A stretch of 64,000 nt of DNA from Ferruginibacter sp. (GTDB lineage Bacteria > Bacteroidota > Bacteroidia > Chitinophagales > Chitinophagaceae), in NCBI GenBank assembly GCA_016786725.1, contig JAEUVU010000003.1, forward strand, positions 62,001-126,000. Direction: 5' to 3'. Shown here piece after piece: positions 16,489 to 27,800 of the stretch. Every line of letters starts with the position of its first letter. Positions within the stretch are counted from its first letter, which is position 1. The position numbers and the translations under genes are program-made. The notes under the pieces were generated by a model. The model had not been told where the DNA came from. It worked only from the letters and a program-made list of their open reading frames with translations, and made no database searches.

Positions 16489-19400
16489 ATGTACAAAATT
16501 TTTACCCTCTCTGCGGCCATTGCCATAATGCCGCTTTCGCAAAATATTCTTTCATCAAATATCAAAGAGGATAGCAGTTTTAACATTCCGGTCTTTCTTT
16601 CTAATATTAAAAATACGGTTACGCCTAATCCATTCGAACCAGAAAAAAAAGCAACAGAACCATGGAGCCAGAACTGGATGGCGACAGCACAGGAAAACAT
16701 CCGCAAAAGCGAATACCATTTTACCTGGGAAGAAAAGTTAAAAGCCTATTGCACCCCCAACCGGAAAAACAATCTTCGTTTTTTTTACAACGAGAAAGGG
16801 TTTTCTGTTGAGCCGCGGCAGGTAAAAATACCGGTTGATAAAGTTGATAAGATGGCAGGGCCAGAGGATATCAAATACAGAACCATTCCTAATTGGAAGG
16901 TTAGATTTGAATTAGATAAAGGCCTTTTGAGCCAAATGCCTTCAGCCAATGGCAAACAACAAATGGTAAATGAAAATAAATGGCAAATCGTAAACAACAA
17001 AGCCGAATACATCACAGAAAAAATAACCGTACAGTACATTAACAACTACGAAGGCATGCGCCAGAACTTTATTGTGCATACTCCTTTATCAAAAAATAAC
17101 GAGCTCAAAATAAACTTCAGCATAAAAACAAAACTGAAAAGCAAACTCACCGGTAACTGTTTACAATTCTTCCATAAAAAAACAAATGTTTTAAACTACC
17201 GCGACCTGAAAGTGTGGGATGCAAACAATAAACTGTTGAAAGCTTCTTTCCATAAAAAAAATAAAGGGCGTTTTTATATACAGGTTAATACAAAAGATGC
17301 TGTTTATCCCATAACCATAGATCCTATAAGTACCGGTACAACCGGTACTCCCGACTGGATTGGAGATGATGCCGACCAGGCCGGGGCAATTTTTGGCAGC
17401 AGTGTGGCCAGCGCAGGTGATGTAAATGGCGATGGGTACAGCGATGTAATTATTGGAGCTCCCCGTTTTGATGAAGGTGCAAACCTGGATGAGGGCAGGG
17501 CTTTTGTGTATCACGGCAGTGCGGCGGGCTTATCCGCCACACCAAGCAGCACACCCGACGATGCTGACCAGGCTAATGCATTTTTTGGAACCAGTGTGGC
17601 CACTGCAGGCGATGTAAACGGGGACGGTTACAGCGATGTGATCATTGGCGCTTACTTATACGATGATGGCGCTTTTTCAAACGAAGGCAGGGCTTTTGTA
17701 TATCATGGATCAGCAACCGGGTTGGTAACAACGCCCAGCAGTATGCCGGATGATTGCAACCAGGTCGGTGCCAGGTTTGGCGCCAGTGTTGCCTCTGCCG
17801 GTGATGTGAATGGCGATGGATATAGTGATGTAATTATTGGTGCCAACTTATTTGATGATGGCGCAAATACCGATGAAGGAAGGGCTTTTGTTTATTATGG
17901 AAGTGCAACAGGCATAAGTGCAAGCCCCAACAGCATACCCGATGATGCCAACCAGATATTTGCCGAGTTTGGTAATTGCGTAGCCAGCGCCGGAGATGTG
18001 AATGGCGATGGCTACAGTGATGTGGTGATAGGCGCTTTTATGTGGGATGAGGTGCCAACCTTTACCAATGACGGAAAGTGTTTTGTTTATCATGGCAGCG
18101 CAGCAGGCCTGGCAGCATCGCCAAACAATACCCTTGATGCTACCAATGAGAACAATGCAAACCTGGGCATCAGTGTTGCCTGTGCCGGAGATGTAAATGG
18201 CGATGGTTACAGCGATATTATTGCCGGTGCCCCCGGTCTTGATGATGGGGCAAATTTTGATGAAGGCAAAGCCTTTGTTTATTTTGGAAGCGCTGCCGGT
18301 GCATCAGCTAGCCCCGGTATAACTTTAGACGATGCTAACCAGCTGGGTGCCTCATTTGGTTCATGTGTAGCATCTGCGGGTGATGTAAACGGTGATGGTT
18401 TCAGCGATGTGATGGTGGGTGCAGAATTATATGACGATACACATACCAATGAAGGGGTTTGTTTTATTTATTATGGAAATGCAGCAGGAACAATGGTGAG
18501 CCCGGTTTGTACACTTGATGATGCCGATCAGAACGATGCAGCCGTTGGTTCAAGCGTAGCATCTGCCGGAGATGTAAATGGCGATGGGTACAGCGATGTA
18601 ATTATTGGTGCCTATTTTTTTACCGATGGCGGAAATGCCCAGGAAGGCCGGGCGTTTGTATATCATGGTTCGGCGGCGGGTTTATCAGCCTCGCCAACCA
18701 ATACCCCCAATGATGCTGACCAGGTAAATGCCAGTTTTGGTATTAGCGTAGCATCAGCGGGAGATATAAATGCAGATGGGTATAGCGATGTGATTATTGG
18801 AGCCAGTCAATTTACCGATGGGGCAAATTCAAACGAAGGAAGAGCCTTTTTATATCACGGCTCGGCTACAGGTTTACCCGGCACCCCAAATAGTATTTTA
18901 GATAATGCAAACCAGGCAAATGCCCAGTTTGGAATTAGTGTTTCAAGCGCCGGAGATGTAAATGGAGATGGGTATGGCGATGTAGTTATTGGGGCTTTAC
19001 TATATACTGACGGTGTAAACGGAGCGGAAGGCCGGGCCTTTGTGTACCATGGATCAGCGGCAGGATTATCTACAACACCCAATAGTACACCAGACGATGC
19101 TGACCAGATGAATGCTAATTTTGGGGTTAGTGTAGCTTGCGCCGGAGATGTAAATGGCGATGGGTATAGCGATATAATTATTGGAGCTGCTAACTTTGAT
19201 GATGGCGTATTTACTGATGAAGGAAGAGCGTACATATATTATGGGGCTTCAACAGGATTGTCTTCAACCCCGGACAATATTGCTGATGATGCAGACCAGG
19301 CAAGCGCATACTTTGGTTATAGCGTGGCTTCAGCAGGCGATGTAAATGGCGATGGGTACAGCGATGTGATTATTGGTGCTTATGCGTATAACGACGGGTT

Positions 19401-20958
19401 TATTGATGAAGGAAAAGTATTTATTTATCACGGTTCGGCTACAGGAATTTCAGCAACCCCCAACAGCACACCAGATGATATTGATCAGGCAAATGCTGAT
19501 TTTGGCATAAGTGTATCAAGCGCAGGCGATGTAAATGGCGATGGATATAGCGATGTTATTATTGGTGCTTATCTGTTTGATGATGGAATAAACAATGAAG
19601 AGGGCAGGGCTTTGGTCTATCATGGTTCGGTCACGGGTTTATCTTCATCTCCAAACAGTATTTTGGATGATGCGAACCAATCTGTAGCGCTATTTGGCAG
19701 ATCGGTATCTTCAGCAGGTGATGTAAATGGCGACGGATATGGTGATGTTATTATTGGAGCCGATGGCTTTGATGATGGGTTCGGGGATGAAGGCAAGGCC
19801 TTCGTATATTATGGTTCAGTTACAGGGCTTTCTAATTCCCCGGGCAATACACCCGATGACGCAAATCAAGCCAGCGCCTGGTTTGGCAGAAGCGTTGCCT
19901 GTGCAGGAGACGTAAATGGAGATGGTTACAGCGATATAATTATTGGCGCCCCTGTTTATAATGACGGAGGAAATACGGATGAAGGGAATGCCTATTTATA
20001 TAATGGCAACGAGTTTACAACCAACAAACGCAACAACCTCCGCCTTTACAATACCGATCTTATCACACCTATCAACAGCAGCAATTTTTTATTCGGCAAT
20101 TTTGGTACCGGCTTGTATGCCAAATCTTTTTTAGGCAGAGACAAGGGTAAACTGGTGTGGGAAACAAGGTTGAATTACAATACCTACAGCGGTACTCCAA
20201 TCACCAACAGCACTTTCTATACAGCACAACAGGCAACATTTACTGATATGGGGTTAACGGGTGTTGAGTTAAAAAATATCATCAATAAAATATGGGGTGG
20301 TAAATACACCAAGATCAGGGCAAGGGTAAAATACAATCTGGTAACCGCTGTCACCGGTCAGGTATATGGCCCCTGGCGGTATGTTTCAAACATCATTGAT
20401 GCAAATCATTTGGGTGTTTTACCCATAGAATTGATTTCTTTTAATGCGGGCTGGCTACAAAAAGGCAAAACAGCAAAACTTGATTTTAAAACCGATAAAG
20501 AATATGGCCTGTGCTGTTTTGATATAGAAAAAAGCACTGATGGTTTTAATTTTTATTCCATCGGAACATTGCCTGCAAAAAACACAAGCGGTATTCAGTC
20601 TTATTCATTTATTGATGCCAATGCAACGGGTAAGAAACAATTCTATCGTTTGAAGATAAAGGGTATTGCGGGCCAGGTTGATTACAGCAATATGCAGTAT
20701 TTGCAAAATGATAAAGCTACAGAAATTATAGTTTTTCCAAACCCAGCAACCGATGTGCTGCAGCTGCAATTGAATAAATCCTATGATAAAATGAATGTAC
20801 AGATTATAAGCAGCGAAGGCCGGGTTGTAAAAAAATTAACTGTTCCTGCATTTAATCAAATTATAACTGTACCGGTTCAAAATTTACCTGCAGGTAAATA
20901 CTGGCTGCATTTGCAAAGCGGAGTGGAAAAACAGGTGCTGCAATTTGTGAAGCAGTAG
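16489..20958 (+). CDS. giant FG-GAP repeat surface protein, T9SS type A (paralogue 2)
   Basis: 1489 residues with the same plan as paralogue 1: signal peptide, N-terminal module from PWSQNWMATAQENIRKSEY to YPITIDPIS (with a 13-residue or so insertion before NENKWQIVNNKAEY), 14 FG-GAP repeats (about 284-1178), a conserved block starting KRNNLRLYNTDLITP, and a T9SS type A tail (VFPNPATDVLQ to VLQFVKQ). Its repeats use the wording PDDADQANA, DDGANTDEGRAFVYHGSA. The calcium loops DVNGDGYSD are intact in nearly every copy; one reads DINADG. Its stop lies 3 bp from the stop of the converging LuxR regulator. It probably acts as an adhesin or extracellular scaffold; this is inference from fold and export signal. 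Confidence 0.93.
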   Translation: MYKIFTLSAAIAIMPLSQNILSSNIKEDSSFNIPVFLSNIKNTVTPNPFEPEKKATEPWSQNWMATAQENIRKSEYHFTWEEKLKAYCTPNRKNNLRFFYNEKGFSVEPRQVKIPVDKVDKMAGPEDIKYRTIPNWKVRFELDKGLLSQMPSANGKQQMVNENKWQIVNNKAEYITEKITVQYINNYEGMRQNFIVHTPLSKNNELKINFSIKTKLKSKLTGNCLQFFHKKTNVLNYRDLKVWDANNKLLKASFHKKNKGRFYIQVNTKDAVYPITIDPISTGTTGTPDWIGDDADQAGAIFGSSVASAGDVNGDGYSDVIIGAPRFDEGANLDEGRAFVYHGSAAGLSATPSSTPDDADQANAFFGTSVATAGDVNGDGYSDVIIGAYLYDDGAFSNEGRAFVYHGSATGLVTTPSSMPDDCNQVGARFGASVASAGDVNGDGYSDVIIGANLFDDGANTDEGRAFVYYGSATGISASPNSIPDDANQIFAEFGNCVASAGDVNGDGYSDVVIGAFMWDEVPTFTNDGKCFVYHGSAAGLAASPNNTLDATNENNANLGISVACAGDVNGDGYSDIIAGAPGLDDGANFDEGKAFVYFGSAAGASASPGITLDDANQLGASFGSCVASAGDVNGDGFSDVMVGAELYDDTHTNEGVCFIYYGNAAGTMVSPVCTLDDADQNDAAVGSSVASAGDVNGDGYSDVIIGAYFFTDGGNAQEGRAFVYHGSAAGLSASPTNTPNDADQVNASFGISVASAGDINADGYSDVIIGASQFTDGANSNEGRAFLYHGSATGLPGTPNSILDNANQANAQFGISVSSAGDVNGDGYGDVVIGALLYTDGVNGAEGRAFVYHGSAAGLSTTPNSTPDDADQMNANFGVSVACAGDVNGDGYSDIIIGAANFDDGVFTDEGRAYIYYGASTGLSSTPDNIADDADQASAYFGYSVASAGDVNGDGYSDVIIGAYAYNDGFIDEGKVFIYHGSATGISATPNSTPDDIDQANADFGISVSSAGDVNGDGYSDVIIGAYLFDDGINNEEGRALVYHGSVTGLSSSPNSILDDANQSVALFGRSVSSAGDVNGDGYGDVIIGADGFDDGFGDEGKAFVYYGSVTGLSNSPGNTPDDANQASAWFGRSVACAGDVNGDGYSDIIIGAPVYNDGGNTDEGNAYLYNGNEFTTNKRNNLRLYNTDLITPINSSNFLFGNFGTGLYAKSFLGRDKGKLVWETRLNYNTYSGTPITNSTFYTAQQATFTDMGLTGVELKNIINKIWGGKYTKIRARVKYNLVTAVTGQVYGPWRYVSNIIDANHLGVLPIELISFNAGWLQKGKTAKLDFKTDKEYGLCCFDIEKSTDGFNFYSIGTLPAKNTSGIQSYSFIDANATGKKQFYRLKIKGIAGQVDYSNMQYLQNDKATEIIVFPNPATDVLQLQLNKSYDKMNVQIISSEGRVVKKLTVPAFNQIITVPVQNLPAGKYWLHLQSGVEKQVLQFVKQ
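17350..20010 (+). repeat. 14 tandem FG-GAP repeats, about 190-bp period (paralogue 2)
   Basis: Fourteen copies counted by the AGD[VI]N[GA]DG[YF] loop, each unit 63-64 codons. Copies are highly alike at DNA level, especially around the calcium loop. Boundaries approximate. Confidence 0.9.
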
Positions 20959-20961
20959 GTT

Positions 20962-21639
20962 TTACAATAATCCTTTCTGATAAGCCAGGTGCAATGCCTG
21001 TGCCCGGCTGTTTACGTGCAGTTTGTCGTAAATATTGATCACGTGCTTTTTTGCTGTGTTGGGGCTGATATCGAGCTTGCTGCCAATTTCTTTATAAGAC
21101 ATGCCCTGCATCAGCAACTGCAGTATTTCTTTTTCCCTGTCGGTGAGGTCGAACAATGCTTTGGTATCAGGCTCTGCTTTTTTTTGAAGCAGCGTTAGCT
21201 GGTTGTTTTGCACCAGTTGCAGAATTTTGTGTGCTATCCCCGGCGAAATAGGCCCGGCGCCACTTTCATGCATCTGCCAAAGCACCTCATTGATGTTTTC
21301 TGCACTCTCGTCTTTTAATAAATAACCAAAAGCGCCCGCTTTAATTGCTTTAAATATTTTATCCTCATCATCAAAAATAGAAAGCACCACAAATTTTACA
21401 GAAGGATAAAATGAAGATCCGGCAGCAATAGCGTCCACTCCATCCATATTCGGCATTTCCAGGTCCATCAGCGTTACATCCGGCAGGTTTTCTACAGGCA
21501 GGGCTTTCATCTTTTCTAAAAAATCCTTCCCGTCTTCTGCCATCAATGTAATTTCAAAATGGCCGTGGCGCAGCAACTTATCTTTAATAATGTTGCGGTT
21601 GCTGGCCTTATCATCTACTATGGCAATTTTTATCGGCAT
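20962..21639 (-). CDS. response regulator with LuxR-type HTH, partner of the propeller kinase
   Basis: 225 residues from the ATG at 21639 (MPIKIAIVDD); the frame extends to a TTG at 21690, but the added residues do not belong to a receiver. The receiver has DD at 9-10, phospho-acceptor Asp59 (LMDLEMPNMDG), VLSIFDD and Lys in YLLKDE. The C-terminal LuxR HTH (about 165-225) reads LTDREKEILQLLMQGMSYKEIG through SPNTAKKHVINIYDKL. This is the NarL/DesR-type architecture that pairs with HisKA_3 kinases. It starts 66 bp after the kinase stop on the same strand, so the pair is one operon. It converges on FG-GAP paralogue 2 with a 3-bp gap. Confidence 0.93.
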   Translation of the reverse strand: MPIKIAIVDDKASNRNIIKDKLLRHGHFEITLMAEDGKDFLEKMKALPVENLPDVTLMDLEMPNMDGVDAIAAGSSFYPSVKFVVLSIFDDEDKIFKAIKAGAFGYLLKDESAENINEVLWQMHESGAGPISPGIAHKILQLVQNNQLTLLQKKAEPDTKALFDLTDREKEILQLLMQGMSYKEIGSKLDISPNTAKKHVINIYDKLHVNSRAQALHLAYQKGLL

Positions 21640-21705
21640 CTTTTTATTCGTCAAATATTCATAAATAATTTTACCGGTGTAATAATCCAACAGGGTACCC
21701 TGTTT

Positions 21706-24702
21706 TTAAATAAGTACGGTAATTCTTGTTCCGTTACCCGGTATTGATGAAACGGTAAATTCAATTTCGGATTCGGCAGCCCGTTTGCTCATGTTCATCA
21801 ATCCGTTGCCAAGTTCGGTATCTTTTATTGCTTCGTAATCAAATCCCTTTCCGTCATCAGTAACGGCCAGCTTCCATTTATCATCGCTGGCGTTGCCCGA
21901 TAAAGTGATGTTTTTTGCTGCCGCATGTTTTATAGCGTTGGTTACGGCCTCCTGCACAATCCTTACCACATGCAATGCTTTGGTATGATGCAATACTTTT
22001 TCCGTGGGTGCATCCACTTCTGTTTTAAACTGTATGTGCGGATAATAGCGTGACAGCGCCTGCATAAAATTTTTTATCCGCAGCAAACATTCTTCCGCTG
22101 TGTAGTTATCTTTTTTTAAAGCCCATACCGTTTCTCTTAAAGAAGTAATAATGTCTTTGGATGCAAACTTCAGGTCGTTCATTAAAGCATTTTTTTCTTC
22201 ACTGTTGCTTTCTTTTTGCAGTAGTTCGGTATTGTATAAAACAGCATTGGCATACGCTCCCACACTATCGTGCAAATCACGGCTGATGCGTTCTCTTTCC
22301 ATTTGTATCCTGTGTTCATTCTCCAGCACTGCCAGTTTTTTCTGGTATTTATTTTTATTGTACCGGTTGAATGAATAAGCCAATGCAGCAATTGCCAGCA
22401 AAATCATGGCTGTAATAAACCACCAGGTTTTCCAAAAGGGCGGATTGATGATGATGCGTATCTCTTTCATCGGTTTTGCATCCTTATCAAAGAACCGGGA
22501 GGCGTAAATTTTTAAAGTATAATTACCCGGCGGTAATAGATACCTTACTGTTTGCAACCCTTCGTTTTGTATCCACTGCTCATCAATGCCTTCCATTTTA
22601 TATTGGTAGATGTATTGGCCGGGGTTTTTGCCAGACATGGCAACGAAATCAAAAGACAGGGAGTTTTTATCATAGGGCAGATCTATCTTGCTGATATTCC
22701 AAACTGCTGTATCGGTAAAGGCATCCTGGTTGTTCACTCTTATCCTTGTTACAAGCAGGTTTATTTTTTCTTCAAAGCTGTTAATGGCTGATGGATAAAA
22801 GCTGCTGATGCCGTTAACGCCACCAAAGAAAATTTCGCCGTTATCGGCCCGGGCAACCACGTTGGTATTAAATTCGTTCTCCTGCAGTCCGTCTTCTTTG
22901 GTTAATTGAAAAATACTGTTGTCTGTTTTTATTTTAAAGATGCCTTTATTGCTGCTGCACCAAAGCGAACCACTCTCATCAAAAGCCATAGCATAAATAC
23001 ATTCGTCGGGAAGCCCGTCTGCCTTTGTGAGCTGCTTCAATATTTTGCCTGTCGCATCTGTCTTAAAAATACCTTTATTGCACCCCATATAAATGTTGCC
23101 TGCATTGTCTTTTAAAAAACACCTTACATAGCCGGTGTTTTTAAAGGGTATTCTTTTTATTTCCTTAAATGTTGCTGCATCAATATAAAAAAGCTCGTTG
23201 TTGGCATGGCTGATGATGGTGCCGTTATAGTATAATCCACTATGTGTATACGATTTGGTGAATTCATACTCTGTACAGGTTCCTGCAGTAAAATCTGTCT
23301 TATACAATCTCCCCTGTGCCTGGGTAATGGCCATTTTTTCATCCTGGTAAAGCGTACTTCCAAAATAGTCAATATTCATCTTTTGGCCTGCCTGTGATCT
23401 GCCGGGAAACTCTTTAAAATGCAGCAGGTCGGCAGATAAAGACCAGATCTTATTATCGCTGTTACAAAAAAGCAGGTAGCTATTTTTATTGTCTTTTATG
23501 ATGCAGTTAAAATACCTTGGCGAAGTATCGCCGGGAAGGGCTTTGATATGTTTTACCAGGCGCTGCAGCGTATCAAACACGAGCAGGCCGTTGCCCGACG
23601 TGCCGGCCAGTATCCTGTTATTTTTTTTATCGGGCAGAATACTGAGTATATTGTTGTTGTCGTCTTTTTTTAAAGTTCCATAATACCTGATCGGGTAATT
23701 ATTTTTTATTATTTTTCTTACACCTGATGTAATGGTAGTAACAAAAAGGTTTCCGAAATTATCCCCGGCAAGCCTGGCAATGGTAGCCCTTCCTCCAATG
23801 GGTTCATTCTGGTAATTAACCAGCTCGGCGCCCAAAGCAAAGTTTACCGGATCAAACTCGTACAGGCGTTCGTTAAAGCTGATAAGTGTTTTGTTTTGCC
23901 AGGGAAAAATGATACTGCGGCCAATATTCCGGTCATCTTTGCCCTTAATGATTTTTGTGCTGCTGGTATTGGCAGTAAAGTTGTAAAGCTGAAGGGAGTT
24001 ATGAATATCATAGCTGTAATACAGTACTTCATTTGCCGATACCATTCTTAAAAAATAGGAAGCAAGGGATTTAATGGGCGGGGATTGTGCAATTAATTGT
24101 TTCTTTTTAAGGTCCCAGCAATAAAGCACATCCTTAATGCCGATGGTGGTTTTATGATCTGCAATATTGCTGCTGAAAGAAGGGCGAAAATCGCTATTGG
24201 ATGAATAATCGGGCAAGCCGGTTTTTGTATTGCTGTTTACAGCAAATCCATTTAGTTTAATGCCTGTAACATAGCCTTCTACTGTATAGAAATAAATAAC
24301 CTGTTCATCTTCGCCAATGAACTGTGCAGCCTTTTTTGAACCGGCATAACTATATACCTGTTCAAACCTGTTCCCGTTAATATCGTATTTGCTGATGCCC
24401 TGCGAATGGCTGATGAGCAGGTCGCCATTACTGCAGCGGAAAAAGGTTACAAATTTATCATCTGGCAGGCCGGGTTGTATGGGTACTATGGTAAACTCCC
24501 TGCCATCAAATTTTTGAATACCGTTGGGGAAACTTATCCAGCAAAAATTGTTTTTATCGTAAGCTATATCTGTTATTGTGGTTTGCAGCAGGCCTTCGTT
24601 AACGCTGTAGCTGAAGGTATTGAACCGTTCTGTCTGCTGGGCCTGTACAAAAAGGCCCGCCTGTAAAAACACAATGCATAATATGGCTTTTAAAAAACTC
24701 AA
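21706..24702 (-). CDS. two-component regulator-propeller (Reg_prop/Y_Y_Y) HisKA_3 sensor kinase
   Basis: 998 residues. A signal peptide (SFLKAILCIVFLQAGLFVQAQ) leads a long periplasmic region with propeller blades of the Reg_prop type (ITDIAYDKNNFCWISFPNGIQKFDG; YAMAFDESGSLWCSSNKGIFK), then a Y_Y_Y Ig-like domain ending LLPPGNYTLKIYASRFFD (about 726), one transmembrane helix (about 760-778), a HisKA_3 box with His near residue 811 (RISRDLHDSVGA), and an ATPase domain with N box QEAVTNAIKHA and G box DDGKGFDYEA. It lacks a fused DNA-binding domain and works through the LuxR regulator downstream. The start is TTG at 24702: a stop codon lies 11 codons upstream and no ATG is available in between. 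It is divergent from FG-GAP paralogue 3. Confidence 0.92.
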   Translation of the reverse strand: MSFLKAILCIVFLQAGLFVQAQQTERFNTFSYSVNEGLLQTTITDIAYDKNNFCWISFPNGIQKFDGREFTIVPIQPGLPDDKFVTFFRCSNGDLLISHSQGISKYDINGNRFEQVYSYAGSKKAAQFIGEDEQVIYFYTVEGYVTGIKLNGFAVNSNTKTGLPDYSSNSDFRPSFSSNIADHKTTIGIKDVLYCWDLKKKQLIAQSPPIKSLASYFLRMVSANEVLYYSYDIHNSLQLYNFTANTSSTKIIKGKDDRNIGRSIIFPWQNKTLISFNERLYEFDPVNFALGAELVNYQNEPIGGRATIARLAGDNFGNLFVTTITSGVRKIIKNNYPIRYYGTLKKDDNNNILSILPDKKNNRILAGTSGNGLLVFDTLQRLVKHIKALPGDTSPRYFNCIIKDNKNSYLLFCNSDNKIWSLSADLLHFKEFPGRSQAGQKMNIDYFGSTLYQDEKMAITQAQGRLYKTDFTAGTCTEYEFTKSYTHSGLYYNGTIISHANNELFYIDAATFKEIKRIPFKNTGYVRCFLKDNAGNIYMGCNKGIFKTDATGKILKQLTKADGLPDECIYAMAFDESGSLWCSSNKGIFKIKTDNSIFQLTKEDGLQENEFNTNVVARADNGEIFFGGVNGISSFYPSAINSFEEKINLLVTRIRVNNQDAFTDTAVWNISKIDLPYDKNSLSFDFVAMSGKNPGQYIYQYKMEGIDEQWIQNEGLQTVRYLLPPGNYTLKIYASRFFDKDAKPMKEIRIIINPPFWKTWWFITAMILLAIAALAYSFNRYNKNKYQKKLAVLENEHRIQMERERISRDLHDSVGAYANAVLYNTELLQKESNSEEKNALMNDLKFASKDIITSLRETVWALKKDNYTAEECLLRIKNFMQALSRYYPHIQFKTEVDAPTEKVLHHTKALHVVRIVQEAVTNAIKHAAAKNITLSGNASDDKWKLAVTDDGKGFDYEAIKDTELGNGLMNMSKRAAESEIEFTVSSIPGNGTRITVLI

Positions 24703-24757
24703 TAGCGGCTTACCGTTGCGGTTTATTTCAAATTACGTAATCCTTATCAAACAATAT

Positions 24758-24777
24758 AATAATCCAAATGGATTATT
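24758..24777. promoter_or_regulatory. perfect 20-bp inverted repeat, candidate operator
   Basis: AATAATCCA-AA-TGGATTATT is a perfect 9-bp inverted repeat with a 2-base centre. It lies in the 156-bp divergent region between the propeller kinase (start 24702) and FG-GAP paralogue 3 (start 24859), where a dimeric regulator could control both. Binding by the adjacent LuxR-type regulator is a guess. Confidence 0.45.
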
Positions 24778-24858
24778 GCCCGTAACTATGAAATAGAATT
24801 AATTTATTTATAAAATCCCATCCTCGCAAAGCTGTTTCTTTCATTTAAGCATGACAGG

Positions 24859-27800
24859 ATGTATAAAGTTTTTACACTTGCAGTGGCGGTTTCTGTTTTG
24901 CCACTATCCAAACAATATTATTCGCCGGCCATTAATAATGAGGCCGAAAGCCAGCCTTATATCTTTCAGTTTAAAAATAACATTACCACAAATCCTTTTG
25001 AGCCGGAAAAAAAAGCAACAGCTGAACCCTGGAGCCAAAACTGGATGGCAAGCGCACAGGAAAACATCCGCAAGAGCGAGTATAATTTTAAATGGGAAGA
25101 GAAATTAAATACTTATTGCACACCCAACCGTAAAAACAACCTGCGCTTTTTTTACAGTGAGAAAGGTTTTGTTGTTGAGCCTCGTACAACTAAAATCCCT
25201 CTTGGTAAAATTGATAAAACAATATTGCCCGGAGACATTAAATACAAAACCATTCCTAACTGGAAAATAAATTTCAACCTTGATAAAAACCAGGTTGGTG
25301 ATGGTAAATGGCAAATCGTAAACAACAAAGCCGAATACATCACAGAAAAAATAACCGTGCAATACACCAACAACGATGAAGGCATGCGGCAGAATTTTAT
25401 TGTGCATTCACCTTTATCAACCGATGATGAGTTAAAAATTAACTTCAGCATAAAAACAAAACTCAAAACTTATTTACACGGAAACCAGTTGCAGTTCTTT
25501 CATAAAATAACAAATGTGCTTAATTATGAGCAGTTAAAGGTTTGGGATGCGGAGGGAAAACCTTTGGAAGCAGGAATCAAAAAAAACAGGAAGAACAAAT
25601 TTTACATACAGGTTAATACAAAAAATGCAGTTTATCCAGTTACGATTGATCCATTAAGTGTAACACCTAACAGTACCTTGGATGACGCAAACCAGTCGTT
25701 TGCTTCTTTCGGAAATTCAGTAGCTTCAGCCGGGGATGTAAATGGCGATGGATACAGTGATGTAATTATTGGCACTCCAAACTATGATGATGGTGCCAAT
25801 ACAAACGAAGGCCGTGCATTTGTCTATCATGGGTCATCAACGGGCTTGTCTGCCAGTCCTAATAATACGCCTGATGATGCAAATCAGGCCAGTGCTCAAT
25901 TTGGAGTTTGTGTGGCTTCTGCAGGTGATGTAAACGGTGATGGATACAGCGACGTAATCATTGGAGCTAGCGGATACAGTGATGGCGCAAACAGTTTTGA
26001 GGGCCGTGCATACGTTTATCATGGCTCTGCTTCAGGTCTTACTGCAAGCCCTGCAAGCATGCCCGATGATGCCAACCAGGCTAATGCTTCATTTGGTATC
26101 AGTGTTGCTTGTGCAGGTGATGTAAACGGCGATGGATACAGCGATGTGGTCATTGGTGCTCCATTCTATGATGATGGTGCCAATGCAAACGAGGGCCGGG
26201 TATTTATCTATCATGGGTCGGGCACCGGAATAGCGGCATCTCCAACCGGTTTCCGGAGTGATGCCAACCAGGCAGGAGCCACATATGGCTTTTCTGTTGC
26301 TTCTGCAGGAGATGTTAATGGTGATGGATATTACGATTTAATTGTTGGGGCCTATAATTATAATGACGGCTTGGGTTCAGAAGGCAGGGCCTTTATATAT
26401 CATGGTTCAGCATCTGGCATATCCGCCGCACCAAGCAGTACAAGAAGTGATGGAAATCAATTTAACTGCTGGTTCGGATATTCGGTAGCCTGTGCCGGAG
26501 ATATAAACGGCGATGGATACAGCGATGTGATTATTGGCGCTAACCAGTACGATGATGGTGCAAATGCAACTGAAGGGCGGGCTTTTGTATATCATGGCTC
26601 AGCATCTGGCATTTCGGCAACACCCAATAGCACCCCTGATGATGCAGATCAGTCAAATGCTTTTTTGGGATTTTCGGTTGCCTGTGCAGGGGATGTTAAC
26701 GGGGATGGGTACAGCGATGTAATAATTGGAGCCTGGGGTTATGCAGAAAACGGTAATTCAGATGAAGGCAAGGCTTTTGTTTATCATGGTTCTTCTACAG
26801 GGTTATCGCCAAACCCAAATACACTAATTGATGATGGCAACCAAGCAGATGCCAGGTCGGGGAGGTCGGTTGCTTCTGCCGGTGATGTTAATGGTGATGG
26901 GTATAGCGATGTAATTGTTGGCGCACCAAACTATGATGATGGCGCCAATGTAGATGAAGGCCGGGCCTGGGTTCACCACGGCTCTGCTACAGGTTTATCA
27001 TCCACACCCAACAACATACAGGATGATGCAAACCAGGCTAACGCCAATTTTGGATATTCTGTTTCCACTGCCGGCGATGTAAATAGTGATGGATACAGCG
27101 ATGTGATTATTGGCGCATGGAGCTATGATGATGGGGCAAATACTGATGAGGGCAGGGCTTTTGTATATCATGGTTCCGCATCGGGTTTATCGGCTTCGCC
27201 CAGCAATACGCAGGATGATGCAAACCAGGCAGGGGCACAGTTTGGCTTTTCGGTAGCTGACGCCGGGGATGTGAATGGTGATGGATATGGCGATGTGATC
27301 ATTGGCGCTAATGGATATGATGATGGGGCCAACCTTAATGAAGGCCGGGCTTTTGTATATCATGGTTCCGCATCAGGTTTATCGGCCACGCCCAATAATA
27401 CTCCCGATGATGCAAACCAGGCGGGCTCCAATTTTGGTTATTCGGTAGCCGGCGCCGGTGATGTGAATGGTGACGGGTACAGCGATGTAATTATTGGCGC
27501 CAGGCAATATGACGACGGGGCCAATACAGAAGAGGGCCGGGCTTTTGTATATCATGGTTCGGCAACGGGCCTATCCGCTACTCCTAATAGTACACCTGAT
27601 GACTGCAACCAGGCCAATGCCAATTTTGGTATTTCGGTAGCCGGCGCCGGTGATGTAAATGGCGATGGTTATTGCGATGTGATCATCGGCGCATACCAGT
27701 TTGATGACGGCGCTAATGCCAATGAAGGAAGGGCTTATGTTTATCATGGTTCTGCTTCCGGTATATCGGCATCGCCCAATAGTACCCCCGATGATGCCAA

